The translations under genes and the position numbers were made by a program. This document shows positions 47,760 to 60,083 of a stretch of 64,000 nt of DNA, piece by piece. Source of the DNA: Karalla daura (Eukaryota; Chordata; Actinopteri; Chaetodontiformes; Leiognathidae); NCBI GenBank assembly GCA_029224185.1, contig CM055191.1:26481805-26545804 (forward strand), written 5' to 3'. The notes beneath the pieces were generated by a model. The model did not search any database. It saw only the letters and a program-made list of their open reading frames with translations, and was not told the DNA's origin. How positions within the stretch are numbered: position 1 is the stretch's first letter; the number at the start of each line of letters is the position of its first letter.

Positions 47760-48528
47760 GTGCAACTCGCTACACAAACACACCTCCAGTTTCTTGAATT
47801 TTTGAAATAAAAATGAAGTTTCAAAGTCAAAGTATGGCAACGTTGCAAATGTTTGTTTGTGGAGTTCTGTTTTTCCCATTCATTCTTATGGGAAAAAGCC
47901 AAATTGGCCAAGTGATAAACATTTGGCTCTATGGAGACAACGCTTTCACCAATCTGGAATATGAGCTCACTGTCACACCGCAGGGGAGAGTCTCCAGAAC
48001 GCCCTGACGCGAATTGGTGTGTTTACTATGAAAACTGTGGCCACAGTCGCGAGGAGAAGTGTAAGGTTTAACATTGATGGCAGCGGTGGGAAAATGAATG
48101 GGGCTTATGGAGAGAAGAGGCTGCACTGGGCAGACGGTGAGGCTGGTCGTTTAAATTTCACAAGGCGCACGGGTTTATGGCCTGCCCCGCATGAGAGAGC
48201 ACCAACGTTACTACAAAACTGGAAAAAAACATTTTTCTGCTGCTTAAGGTGTGGCTGGGAGCAGCGTGAAAAGAGCGAAACGAGAGCTGATTTTTAAGCG
48301 ATCCCGCATGTCGCACGGGGCTATGAAGAGATTGGACATGCCCAATGCTGAGGGGGCCCTTTCCCACTCTGCGAGTCTCCCAGGGTCTGTGCCATCTGCT
48401 GGGGTGCATTGAAGCTGGACGCCTCATCACTTTGTATTATCATGTCAGCAGAGGAGACATTGGAGCAGGTACCTGAGCACATGGTCGCCGAGAACAGGCG
48501 CTGCTGATAAACCATGCAACCAATCAGT
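47760..48528 (+). repeat. Monomer unit 63
   Basis: Length 769. Head A, mid S with CCGCAGG, front g4, back T, D with CAGGGTCTG, tail 1. Sisters 65, 71. Confidence 0.93.
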
Positions 48529-49298
48529 GTGCAACTCGCTACACAAACACACCTCCAGTTTCTTGAATTTTTGAAATAAAAATGAAGTTTCAAAGTCAAA
48601 GTATGGCAACGTTGCAAATGTTTGTTTGTGGAGTTCTGTTTTTCCCATTCATTCTTATGGGAAAAAGCCAAATTGGCCAAGTGATAAACATTTGGCTCTA
48701 TGGAGACAACGCTTTCACCTATCTGGAATATGAGCTTACTGTCACGCCGTAGGGGAGAGTCTCCAGATTGCCCTGACACGATTTGGAGTGTCTACTATGA
48801 AAACTGTGGCCACAGTCGCGAGGAGTACTGTAACGTTGAACACCGATGGCAGCGGTGGGAAAATGAATGGGGGCTTATGGAGAGAAGAGGCTACACTGGG
48901 CAGACGGTGAGGCTGGTCGTTTAAATTTCACAAGGCGCACGGGTTTATGGCCTGCCCCGCATGAGAGAGCACCAACGTTACTACAAAACTGGAAAAAAAC
49001 ATTTTTCTGCTGCTTAAGGTGTGGCTGGGAGCAGCGTGAAAAGAGCGAAACGAGAGCTGATTTTTAAGCGATCCCGCATGTCGCACGGGGCTATGAAGAG
49101 ATTGGACATGCCCAATGCTGAGGGGGCCCTTTCCCACTCTGCGAGTCTCCCAAAGCCTGTGCCATCTGCTGGGGTGCATTGAAGCTGGACGCCTCATCAC
49201 TTTGTATTATCATGTCAGCAGAGGAGACATTGGAGCAGGTACCTGAGCACATGGTCGCCGAGAACAGGCGCTGCTGAAAAACCATGCAACCAATCAGT
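48529..49298 (+). repeat. Monomer unit 64
   Basis: Length 770. Head A, mid P, front gG, back T, D with CAAAGCC, CCTCATCAC, tail 2. Sisters 66, 72. Confidence 0.93.
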
Positions 49299-50067
49299 GT
49301 GCAACTCGCTACACAAACACACCTCCAGTTTCTTGAATTTTTGAAATAAAAATGAAGTTTCAAAGTCAAAGTATGGCAACGTTGCAAATGTTTGTTTGTG
49401 GAGTTCTGTTTTTCCCATTCATTCTTATGGGAAAAAGCCAAATTGGCCAAGTGATAAACATTTGGCTCTATGGAGACAACGCTTTCACCAATCTGGAATA
49501 TGAGCTCACTGTCACACCGCAGGGGAGAGTCTCCAGAACGCCCTGACGCGAATTGGTGTGTTTACTATGAAAACTGTGGCCACAGTCGCGAGGAGAAGTG
49601 TAAGGTTTAACATTGATGGCAGCGGTGGGAAAATGAATGGGGCTTATGGAGAGAAGAGGCTGCACTGGGCAGACGGTGAGGCTGGTCGTTTAAATTTCAC
49701 AAGGCGCACGGGTTTATGGCCTGCCCCGCATGAGAGAGCACCAACGTTACTACAAAACTGGAAAAAAACATTTTTCTGCTGCTTAAGGTGTGGCTGGGAG
49801 CAGCGTGAAAAGAGCGAAACGAGAGCTGATTTTTAAGCGATCCCGCATGTCGCACGGGGCTATGAAGAGATTGGACATGCCCAATGCTGAGGGGGCCCTT
49901 TCCCACTCTGCGAGTCTCCCAGGGTCTGTGCCATCTGCTGGGGTGCATTGAAGCTGGACGCCTCATCACTTTGTATTATCATGTCAGCAGAGGAGACATT
50001 GGAGCAGGTACCTGAGCACATGGTCGCCGAGAACAGGCGCTGCTGATAAACCATGCAACCAATCAGT
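49299..50067 (+). repeat. Monomer unit 65
   Basis: Length 769. Repeat of unit 63: head A, mid S, front g4, back T, D with CAGGGTCTG, tail 1. Confidence 0.93.
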
Positions 50068-50837
50068 GTGCAACTCGCTACACAAACACACCTCCAGTTT
50101 CTTGAATTTTTGAAATAAAAATGAAGTTTCAAAGTCAAAGTATGGCAACGTTGCAAATGTTTGTTTGTGGAGTTCTGTTTTTCCCATTCATTCTTATGGG
50201 AAAAAGCCAAATTGGCCAAGTGATAAACATTTGGCTCTATGGAGACAACGCTTTCACCTATCTGGAATATGAGCTTACTGTCACGCCGTAGGGGAGAGTC
50301 TCCAGATTGCCCTGACACGATTTGGAGTGTCTACTATGAAAACTGTGGCCACAGTCGCGAGGAGTACTGTAACGTTGAACACCGATGGCAGCGGTGGGAA
50401 AATGAATGGGGGCTTATGGAGAGAAGAGGCTACACTGGGCAGACGGTGAGGCTGGTCGTTTAAATTTCACAAGGCGCACGGGTTTATGGCCTGCCCCGCA
50501 TGAGAGAGCACCAACGTTACTACAAAACTGGAAAAAAACATTTTTCTGCTGCTTAAGGTGTGGCTGGGAGCAGCGTGAAAAGAGCGAAACGAGAGCTGAT
50601 TTTTAAGCGATCCCGCATGTCGCACGGGGCTATGAAGAGATTGGACATGCCCAATGCTGAGGGGGCCCTTTCCCACTCTGCGAGTCTCCCAAAGCCTGTG
50701 CCATCTGCTGGGGTGCATTGAAGCTGGACGCCTCATCACTTTGTATTATCATGTCAGCAGAGGAGACATTGGAGCAGGTACCTGAGCACATGGTCGCCGA
50801 GAACAGGCGCTGCTGAAAAACCATGCAACCAATCAGT
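50068..50837 (+). repeat. Monomer unit 66
   Basis: Length 770. Repeat of unit 64: head A, mid P, front gG, back T, D with CAAAGCC, tail 2. Confidence 0.93.
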
Positions 50838-51608
50838 GTGCAACTCGCTACACAAACACACCTCCAGTTTCTTGAATTTTTGAAATAAAAATGAAGTTTC
50901 AAAGTCAAAGTATGGCAACGTTGCAAATGTTTGTTTGTGGAGTTCTGTTTTTCCCATTCATTCTTATGGGAAAAAGCCAAATTGGCCAAGTGATAAACAT
51001 TTGGCTCTATGGAGAAAACGCTTTCACCAATCTGGAATATGAGCTCACTGTCACACCGTAGGGGAGAGTCTCCAGAACGCTCTGACGCGATTTGGTGTGT
51101 GTACTACTAAATCTGTGGCCAGAGCTGCGAGGAGAAGTGTAAGGTTGAACATTGATGGCAGCGGTGGGAAAATGAATGGGAGCTTATGGAGAGAAGAGGC
51201 TGCACTGGGCAGACGGTGAGGCTGGTCGTTTAAATTTCACAAGGCGCACGGGTTTATGGCCTGCCCCGCATGAGAGAGCACCAACGTTACTACAAAACTG
51301 GAAAAAAACATTTTTCTGCTGCTTAAGGTGTGGCTGGGAGCAGCGTGAAAAGAGTGAAACGAGAGCTGATTTTTCAGCGATCCCGCATGTCGGCCCGGTG
51401 CTAAGAAGAGATTGGACATGCCCAATGCTGAGGGGGCCATTTCCCACTCTGGGAGTCTCCCAAAGCCTGTGCCATCTGCTGGGGTGCATTGAAGCTGGAC
51501 GCCTGATCACTTTGTATTATCATGTCAGCAGAGGAGACATTGGAGCAGGTACCTGAACACATGGTCGCCGAGAACAGGCGCTGCTGAAAAACCATACAAC
51601 CTATCAGC
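50838..51608 (+). repeat. Monomer unit 67
   Basis: Length 771. Head A, mid R with GTAAGGTTG, front gA, back C, d, CCTGAACAC, tail 3. Sister 73. Confidence 0.93.
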
Positions 51609-52379
51609 GTGCAACTCGCTACACAAACACACCACAAGATTCTTCAATTTTTGAAATGAAAATGAAGTTTCAAAGTCAAAGTATGGCAACGTTGCGAATG
51701 TTTGTTTGTGGAGTTCTGTTTTTCCCATTCATTCTTATGGGAAAAAGCCAAATTGGCCAAGTGATAAACATTTGGCTCTATGGAGACAACGCTTTCACCA
51801 ATCTGGAATATGAGCTTACTGTCACGCCGTAGGGGAGAGTCTCCAGATTGCCCTGACACGATTTGGAGTGTCTACTATGAAAACTGTGGCCACAGTCGCG
51901 AGGAGTACTGTAACGTTGAACACCGATGGCAGCGGTGGGAAAATGAATGGGGGCTTATGGAGAGAAGAGGCTACACTGGGCAGACGGTGAGGCTGGTCGT
52001 TTAAATTTCACAAGGCGCACGGGTTTATGGCCTGCCCCGCATGAGAGAGCACCAACGTTACTACAAATCTGGAAAAAAACATTTTTCTGCTGCTTAAGGT
52101 GTGGCTGGGAGCACCGTGAAAAGAGTGAAACGAGAGCTGATTTTTCAGCGATCCCGCATGTCAGCCCGGTGCAAAGAAGAGATTGGACATGCCCAATGCT
52201 GAGGGGGCCATTTCCCACTCTGGGAGTCTCCCAAAGCCTGTGCCATCTGCTGGGGTGCATTGAAGCTGGACGCCTGATCACTTTGTATTATCATGTCAGC
52301 AGAGGAGACATTGGAGCAGGTACCTGAGCACATGGTCGCCGAGAACAGGCGCTGCTGAAAAACCATGCAACCAATCAGT
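51609..52379 (+). repeat. Monomer unit 68
   Basis: Length 771. Head B, mid P with CCAATCTGG, front gG, CAAATCTGG, back Q with TCAGCCC, d, tail 2. Sisters 60, 74. Confidence 0.93.
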
Positions 52380-53150
52380 GTGCAACTCGCTACACAAACA
52401 CACCTCCAGTTTCTTGAATTTTTGAAATAAAAATGAAGTTTCAAAGTCAAAGTATGGCAACGTTGCAAATGTTTGTTTGTGGAGTTCTGTTTTTCCCATT
52501 CATTCTTATGGGAAAAAGCCAAATTGGCCAAGTGATAAACATTTGGCTCTATGGAGAAAACGCTTTCACCAATCTGGAATATGAGCTCACTGTCACACCG
52601 TAGGGGAGAGTCTCCAGAACGCTCTGACGCGATTTGGTGTGTGTACTACTAAATCTGTGGCCAGAGCTGCGAGGAGAAGTGTACGGTTGAACATTGATGG
52701 CAGCGGTGGGAAAATGAATGGGAGCTTTTGGAGAGAAGAGGCTGCACTGGGCAGACGGTGAGGCTGGTCGTTTAAATTTCACAAGGCGCACGGGTTTATG
52801 GCCTGCCCCGCATGAGAGAGCACCAACGTTACTACAAAACTGGAAAAAAACATTTTTCTGCTGCTTAAGGTGTGGCTGGGAGCAGCGTGAAAAGAGTGAA
52901 ACGAGAGCTGATTTTTCAGCGATCCCGCATGTCGGCCCGGTGCTAAGAAGAGATTGGACATGCCCAATGCTGAGGGGGCCATTTCCCACTCTGGGAGTCT
53001 CCCAAAGCCTGTGCCATCTGCTGGGGTGCATTGAAGCTGGACGCCTGATCACTTTGTATTATCATGTCAGCAGAGGAGACATTGGGGCAGGTACCTGAGC
53101 ACATGGTCGCCGAGAACAGGCGCTGCTGAAAAACCATACAACCTATCAGC
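52380..53150 (+). repeat. Monomer unit 69
   Basis: Length 771. Head A, mid R, front F, back C, d, GGGGCAGG, tail 3. Sisters 37, 61. Confidence 0.93.
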
Positions 53151-53921
53151 GTGCAACTTGATACACAAACACACCACAAGATTCTTCAATTTTTGAAATG
53201 AAAATGAAGTTTCAAAGTCAAAGTATGGCAACGTTGCGAATGTTTGTTTGTGGAGTTCTGTTTTTCCCATTCATTCTTATGGGAAAAAGCCAAATTGGCC
53301 AAGTGATAAACATTTGGCTCCATGAAGAAAACGCTTTCACCAATCTGAAATATGAGCTCACTGTCACACCGTAGGGGAGAGTCTCCAGAACGCCCTGACG
53401 CAATTTGGTGTGTGTACTATGAAAACTGTGGCCACAGTCGCGAGGAGAAGTGTAAGGTTTAACATTGATGGCAGCGGTGGGAAAATGAATGGGGGCTTAT
53501 GGAGAGAAGAGGCTGCACTGGGCAGACGGTGAGGCTGGTCGTTTAAATTTCACAAGGCGCACGGGTTTATGGCCTGCCCCGCATGAGAGAGCACCAACGT
53601 TACTACAAAACTGGAAAAAAACATTTTTCTGCTGCTTAGGGTGTGGCTGGGAGCAGCGTGAAAAGAGCGAAACGAGAGCTGATTTTTCAGCGATCCCGCA
53701 TGTCGGCCCGGTGCTAAGAAGAGATTGGACATGCCCAATGCTGAGGGGGCCATTTCCCACTCTTGGAGTCTCCCAAAGCCTGTGCCATCTGCTGGGGTGC
53801 ATTGAAGCTGGACGCCTGATCACTTTGTATTATCATGTCAGCAGAGGAGACATTGGAGCAGGTACCTGAGCACATGGTCGCCGAGAACAGGCGCTGCTGA
53901 AAAACCATGCAACCAATCAGT
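53151..53921 (+). repeat. Monomer unit 70 (divergent mid segment)
   Basis: Length 771. Same divergent mid segment as unit 62, with ACTTGATAC head and ACTCTTGGAG; back G, tail 2. Confidence 0.93.
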
Positions 53922-54690
53922 GTGCAACTCGCTACACAAACACACCTCCAGTTTCTTGAATTTTTGAAATAAAAATGAAGTTTCAAAGTCAAAGTATGGC
54001 AACGTTGCAAATGTTTGTTTGTGGAGTTCTGTTTTTCCCATTCATTCTTATGGGAAAAAGCCAAATTGGCCAAGTGATAAACATTTGGCTCTATGGAGAC
54101 AACGCTTTCACCAATCTGGAATATGAGCTCACTGTCACACCGCAGGGGAGAGTCTCCAGAACGCCCTGACGCGAATTGGTGTGTTTACTATGAAAACTGT
54201 GGCCACAGTCGCGAGGAGAAGTGTAAGGTTTAACATTGATGGCAGCGGTGGGAAAATGAATGGGGCTTATGGAGAGAAGAGGCTGCACTGGGCAGACGGT
54301 GAGGCTGGTCGTTTAAATTTCACAAGGCGCACGGGTTTATGGCCTGCCCCGCATGAGAGAGCACCAACGTTACTACAAAACTGGAAAAAAACATTTTTCT
54401 GCTGCTTAAGGTGTGGCTGGGAGCAGCGTGAAAAGAGCGAAACGAGAGCTGATTTTTAAGCGATCCCGCATGTCGCACGGGGCTATGAAGAGATTGGACA
54501 TGCCCAATGCTGAGGGGGCCCTTTCCCACTCTGCGAGTCTCCCAGGGTCTGTGCCATCTGCTGGGGTGCATTGAAGCTGGACGCCTCATCACTTTGTATT
54601 ATCATGTCAGCAGAGGAGACATTGGAGCAGGTACCTGAGCACATGGTCGCCGAGAACAGGCGCTGCTGATAAACCATGCAACCAATCAGT
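53922..54690 (+). repeat. Monomer unit 71
   Basis: Length 769. Head A, mid S, front g4, back T, D with CAGGGTCTG, tail 1. Sisters 63, 65. Confidence 0.93.
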
Positions 54691-55460
54691 GTGCAACTCG
54701 CTACACAAACACACCTCCAGTTTCTTGAATTTTTGAAATAAAAATGAAGTTTCAAAGTCAAAGTATGGCAACGTTGCAAATGTTTGTTTGTGGAGTTCTG
54801 TTTTTCCCATTCATTCTTATGGGAAAAAGCCAAATTGGCCAAGTGATAAACATTTGGCTCTATGGAGACAACGCTTTCACCTATCTGGAATATGAGCTTA
54901 CTGTCACGCCGTAGGGGAGAGTCTCCAGATTGCCCTGACACGATTTGGAGTGTCTACTATGAAAACTGTGGCCACAGTCGCGAGGAGTACTGTAACGTTG
55001 AACACCGATGGCAGCGGTGGGAAAATGAATGGGGGCTTATGGAGAGAAGAGGCTACACTGGGCAGACGGTGAGGCTGGTCGTTTAAATTTCACAAGGCGC
55101 ACGGGTTTATGGCCTGCCCCGCATGAGAGAGCACCAACGTTACTACAAAACTGGAAAAAAACATTTTTCTGCTGCTTAAGGTGTGGCTGGGAGCAGCGTG
55201 AAAAGAGCGAAACGAGAGCTGATTTTTAAGCGATCCCGCATGTCGCACGGGGCTATGAAGAGATTGGACATGCCCAATGCTGAGGGGGCCCTTTCCCACT
55301 CTGCGAGTCTCCCAAAGCCTGTGCCATCTGCTGGGGTGCATTGAAGCTGGACGCCTCATCACTTTGTATTATCATGTCAGCAGAGGAGACATTGGAGCAG
55401 GTACCTGAGCACATGGTCGCCGAGAACAGGCGCTGCTGAAAAACCATGCAACCAATCAGT
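54691..55460 (+). repeat. Monomer unit 72
   Basis: Length 770. Head A, mid P, front gG, back T, D with CAAAGCC, tail 2. Sisters 64, 66. Confidence 0.93.
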
Positions 55461-56231
55461 GTGCAACTCGCTACACAAACACACCTCCAGTTTCTTGAAT
55501 TTTTGAAATAAAAATGAAGTTTCAAAGTCAAAGTATGGCAACGTTGCAAATGTTTGTTTGTGGAGTTCTGTTTTTCCCATTCATTCTTATGGGAAAAAGC
55601 CAAATTGGCCAAGTGATAAACATTTGGCTCTATGGAGAAAACGCTTTCACCAATCTGGAATATGAGCTCACTGTCACACCGTAGGGGAGAGTCTCCAGAA
55701 CGCTCTGACGCGATTTGGTGTGTGTACTACTAAATCTGTGGCCAGAGCTGCGAGGAGAAGTGTAAGGTTGAACATTGATGGCAGCGGTGGGAAAATGAAT
55801 GGGAGCTTATGGAGAGAAGAGGCTGCACTGGGCAGACGGTGAGGCTGGTCGTTTAAATTTCACAAGGCGCACGGGTTTATGGCCTGCCCCGCATGAGAGA
55901 GCACCAACGTTACTACAAAACTGGAAAAAAACATTTTTCTGCTGCTTAAGGTGTGGCTGGGAGCAGCGTGAAAAGAGTGAAACGAGAGCTGATTTTTCAG
56001 CGATCCCGCATGTCGGCCCGGTGCTAAGAAGAGATTGGACATGCCCAATGCTGAGGGGGCCATTTCCCACTCTGGGAGTCTCCCAAAGCCTGTGCCATCT
56101 GCTGGGGTGCATTGAAGCTGGACGCCTGATCACTTTGTATTATCATGTCAGCAGAGGAGACATTGGAGCAGGTACCTGAACACATGGTCGCCGAGAACAG
56201 GCGCTGCTGAAAAACCATACAACCTATCAGC
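55461..56231 (+). repeat. Monomer unit 73
   Basis: Length 771. Head A, mid R, front gA, back C, d, CCTGAACAC, tail 3. Sister 67. Confidence 0.93.
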
Positions 56232-57002
56232 GTGCAACTCGCTACACAAACACACCACAAGATTCTTCAATTTTTGAAATGAAAATGAAGTTTCAAAGTC
56301 AAAGTATGGCAACGTTGCGAATGTTTGTTTGTGGAGTTCTGTTTTTCCCATTCATTCTTATGGGAAAAAGCCAAATTGGCCAAGTGATAAACATTTGGCT
56401 CTATGGAGACAACGCTTTCACCAATCTGGAATATGAGCTTACTGTCACGCCGTAGGGGAGAGTCTCCAGATTGCCCTGACACGATTTGGAGTGTCTACTA
56501 TGAAAACTGTGGCCACAGTCGCGAGGAGTACTGTAACGTTGAACACCGATGGCAGCGGTGGGAAAATGAATGGGGGCTTATGGAGAGAAGAGGCTACACT
56601 GGGCAGACGGTGAGGCTGGTCGTTTAAATTTCACAAGGCGCACGGGTTTATGGCCTGCCCCGCATGAGAGAGCACCAACGTTACTACAAATCTGGAAAAA
56701 AACATTTTTCTGCTGCTTAAGGTGTGGCTGGGAGCACCGTGAAAAGAGTGAAACGAGAGCTGATTTTTCAGCGATCCCGCATGTCAGCCCGGTGCAAAGA
56801 AGAGATTGGACATGCCCAATGCTGAGGGGGCCATTTCCCACTCTGGGAGTCTCCCAAAGCCTGTGCCATCTGCTGGGGTGCATTGAAGCTGGACGCCTGA
56901 TCACTTTGTATTATCATGTCAGCAGAGGAGACATTGGAGCAGGTACCTGAGCACATGGTCGCCGAGAACAGGCGCTGCTGAAAAACCATGCAACCAATCA
57001 GT
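56232..57002 (+). repeat. Monomer unit 74
   Basis: Length 771. Head B, mid P with CCAATCTGG, front gG, CAAATCTGG, back Q with TCAGCCC, d, tail 2. Sisters 60, 68. Confidence 0.93.
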
Positions 57003-57773
57003 GTGCAACTCGCTACACAAACACACCTCCAGTTTCTTGAATTTTTGAAATAAAAATGAAGTTTCAAAGTCAAAGTATGGCAACGTTGCAAATGTTTGTT
57101 TGTGGAGTTCTGTTTTTCCCATTCATTCTTATGGGAAAAAGCCAAATTGGCCAAGTGATAAACATTTGGCTCTATGGAGAAAACGCTTTCACCAATCTGG
57201 AATATGAGCTCACTGTCACACCGTAGGGGAGAGTCTCCAGAACGCTCTGACGCGATTTGGTGTGTGTACTACTAAATCTGTGGCCAGAGCTGCGAGGAGA
57301 AGTGTACGGTTGAACATTGATGGCAGCGGTGGGAAAATGAATGGGAGCTTTTGGAGAGAAGAGGCTGCACTGGGCAGACGGTGAGGCTGGTCGTTTAAAT
57401 TTCACAAGGCGCACGGGTTTATGGCCTGCCCCGCATGAGAGAGCACCAACGTTACTACAAAACTGGAAAAAAACATTTTTCTGCTGCTTAAGGTGTGGCT
57501 GGGAGCAGCGTGAAAAGAGTGAAACGAGAGCTGATTTTTCAGCGATCCCGCATGTCGGCCCGGTGCTAAGAAGAGATTGGACATGCCCAATGCTGAGGGG
57601 GCCATTTCCCACTCTGGGAGTCTCCCAAAGCCTGTGCCATCTGCTGGGGTGCATTGAAGCTGGACGCCTGATCACTTTGTATTATCATGTCAGCAGAGGA
57701 GACATTGGAGCAGGCACCTGAGCACATGGTCGCCGAGAACAGGCGCTGCTGAAAAACCATACAACCTATCAGC
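57003..57773 (+). repeat. Monomer unit 75
   Basis: Length 771. Head A, mid R, front F, back C, d, then GGAGCAGGCACC with the KpnI site lost, tail 3. An F unit joined to a unit 2 type tail; the switch lies before 57709. Confidence 0.93.
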
Positions 57774-58543
57774 GTGCAACTTGCTACACAAACACACCAC
57801 AAGATTCTTCAATTTTTGAAATGAAAATGAAGTTTCAAAGTCAAAGTTTGGCAACGTTGCGAATGTTTGTTTGTGGAGTTCTGTTTTTCCCATTCATTCT
57901 TATGGGAAAAAGCCAAATTGGCCAAGTGATAAACATTTGGCTCTATGGAGACAACGCTTTCACCTATCTGGAATATGAGCTTACTGTCACGCAGTAGGGG
58001 AGAGTCTCCAGATTGCCCTGACACGATTTGGAGTGTCTACTATGAAAACTGTGGCCACAGTCGCGAGGAGAAGTGTAAGGTTTAACATTGATGGCAGCGG
58101 TGGGAAAATGAATGGGGCTTATGGAGAGAAGAGGCTGCACTGGGCAGACGGTGAGGCTGGTCGTATAAATTTCACAAGGCGCACGGGTTTATGGCCTGCC
58201 CCGCATGAGAGAGCACCAACGTTACTACAAAACTGGAAAAAAACATTTTTCTGCTGCTTAAGGTGTGGCTGGGAGCAGCGTGAAAAGAGTGAAACGAGAG
58301 CTGATTTTTCAGCGATCCCGCATGTCGGCCCAGTGCTAAGAAGAGATTGGACATGCCCAATGCTGAGGGGGCCATTTCCCACTCTGGGAGTCTCCCAAAG
58401 CCTGTGCCATCTGCTGGGGTGCATTGAAGCTGGACGCCTGATCACTTTGTATTATCATGTCAGCAGAGGAGACATTGGGGCAGGTACCTGAGCACATGGT
58501 CGCCGAGAACAGGCGCTGCTGAAAAACCATACAACCTATCAGC
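57774..58543 (+). repeat. Monomer unit 76
   Basis: Length 770. Head B with AGTTTGG, mid PS, front g4, CGTATAAAT, back C with CCCAGTGC, d, tail 3. Sisters 3, 18. Confidence 0.93.
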
Positions 58544-59313
58544 GTGCAACTTGCTACACAAACACACCACAAGATTCTTCAATTTTTGAAATGAAAATGA
58601 AGTTTCAAAGTCAAAGTATGGCAACGTTGCGAATGTTTGTTTGTGGAGTTCTGTTTTTCCCATTCATTCTTATGGGAAAAAGCCAAATTGGCCAAGTGAT
58701 AAACATTTGGCTCTATGGAGACAACGCTTTCACCAATCTGGAATATGAGCTCACTGTCACACCGTAGGGGAGAGTCTCCAGAACGCCCTGACGCGAATTG
58801 GTGTGTTTACTATGAAAACTGTGGCCACAGTCGCGATGAGAAGTGTAAGGTTTAACATTGATGGCAGCGGTGGGAAAATGAATGGGAGCTTATGGAGAGA
58901 AGAGGCTGCACTGGGCAGACGGTGAGGCTGGTCGTTTAAATTTCACAAGGCGCACGGGTTTATGGCCTGCCCCGCATGAGAGAGCACCAACGTTACTACA
59001 AAACTGGAAAAAAACATTTTTCTGCTGCTTAAGGTGTGGCTGGGAGCAGCGTGAAAAGAGCGAAACGAGAGCTGATTTTTAAGCGATCCCGCATGTCGCA
59101 CGGGGCTATGAAGAGATTGGACATGCCCAATGCTGAGGGGGCCCTTTCCCACTCTGCGAGTCTCCCAGGGCCTGTGCCATCTGCTGGGGTGCATTGAAGC
59201 TGGACGCCTCATCACTTTGTATTATCATGTCAGCAGAGGAGACATTGGAGCAGGTACCTGAGCACATGGTCGCCGAGAACAGGCGCTGCTGATAAACCAT
59301 GCAACCAATCAGT
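58544..59313 (+). repeat. Monomer unit 77
   Basis: Length 770. Head B, mid S with GATGAGAAG, front gA, back T, D with CAGGGCC, tail 1. As unit 4 in the mid segment, as unit 39 in the back. Confidence 0.93.
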
Positions 59314-60083
59314 GTGCAACTCGCTACACAAACACACCTCCAGTTTCTTGAATTTTTGAAATAAAAATGAAGTTTCAAAGTCAAAGTATGGCAACGTTGC
59401 AAATGTTTGTTTGTGGAGTTCTGTTTTTCCCATTCATTCTTATGGGAAAAAGCCAAATTGGCCAAGTGATAAACATTTGGCTCTATGGAGACAACGCTTT
59501 CACCTATCTGGAATATGAGCTTACTGTCACGCCGTAGGGGAGAGTCTCCAGATTGCCCTGACACGATTTGGAGTGTCTACTATGAAAACTGTGGCCACAG
59601 TCGCGAGGAGTACTGTAACGTTGAACACCGATGGCAGCGGTGGGAAAATGAATGGGGGCTTATGGAGAGAAGAGGCTACACTGGGCAGACGGTGAGGCTG
59701 GTCGTTTAAATTTCACAAGGCGCACGGGTTTATGGCCTGCCCCGCATGAGAGAGCACCAACGTTACTACAAAACTGGAAAAAAACATTTTTCTGCTGCTT
59801 AAGGTGTGGCTGGGAGCAGCGTGAAAAGAGCGAAACGAGAGCTGATTTTTAAGCGATCCCGCATGTCGCACGGGGCTATGAAGAGATTGGACATGCCCAA
59901 TGCTGAGGGGGCCATTTCCCACTCTGGGAGTCTCCCAAAGCCTGTGCCATCTGCTGGGGTGCATTGAAGCTGGACGCCTGATCACTTTGTATTATCATGT
60001 CAGCAGAGGAGACATTGGAGCAGGTACCTGAACACATGGTCGCCGAGAACAGGCGCTGCTGAAAAACCATACAACCTATCAGC
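59314..60083 (+). repeat. Monomer unit 78
   Basis: Length 770. Head A, mid P, front gG, back T, then d with TGATCAC, CCTGAACAC, tail 3. T-to-d switch within about 35 bp; the end matches unit 47. Confidence 0.93.

Larger units (their letters stand above)
45020..49476 (+). repeat. Duplicated block d, copy 1 (units 59-65), offset 6,162 bp
   Basis: Matches 51182-55638 over 4,457 bp. It includes the divergent unit 62 with CTCCATGAAGAAAACGC and the F unit with ACTTGATAC just downstream. It ends at GAGACAAC against GAGAAAAC (49477/55639). Confidence 0.88.
47657..51015 (+). repeat. 2-mer duplication, period 1,539 bp (units 63-64 and 65-66)
   Basis: Bases 47657-49476 match 49196-51015. The dimer alternates a 769-bp unit with CCAGGGTCTG and a 770-bp unit with CCAAAGCCTG. 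The 6-mer copy starting at unit 68 has this dimer only once, so the extra pair is an insertion by duplication inside one copy. Confidence 0.88.
51182..55638 (+). repeat. Duplicated block d, copy 2 (units 67-73)
   Basis: Counterpart of 45020-49476. The spacing is eight monomers although the underlying order is six, because copy 1 is followed by an extra dimer (units 65-66). Confidence 0.88.
49196..57708 (+). repeat. 6-mer higher-order repeat, period 4,623 bp
   Basis: Bases 49196-53085 match 53819-57708, i.e. units 65-69 recur as 71-75. Together with block d this gives the six-unit order Q, F, divergent G, S/T, P/T, R/C at units 60-64 plus 67, at 68-73, and beginning again at 74-75. The match ends in unit 75 where GGGGCAGG becomes GGAGCAGG and the tail switches to the GCACCTG type. 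Confidence 0.88.
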
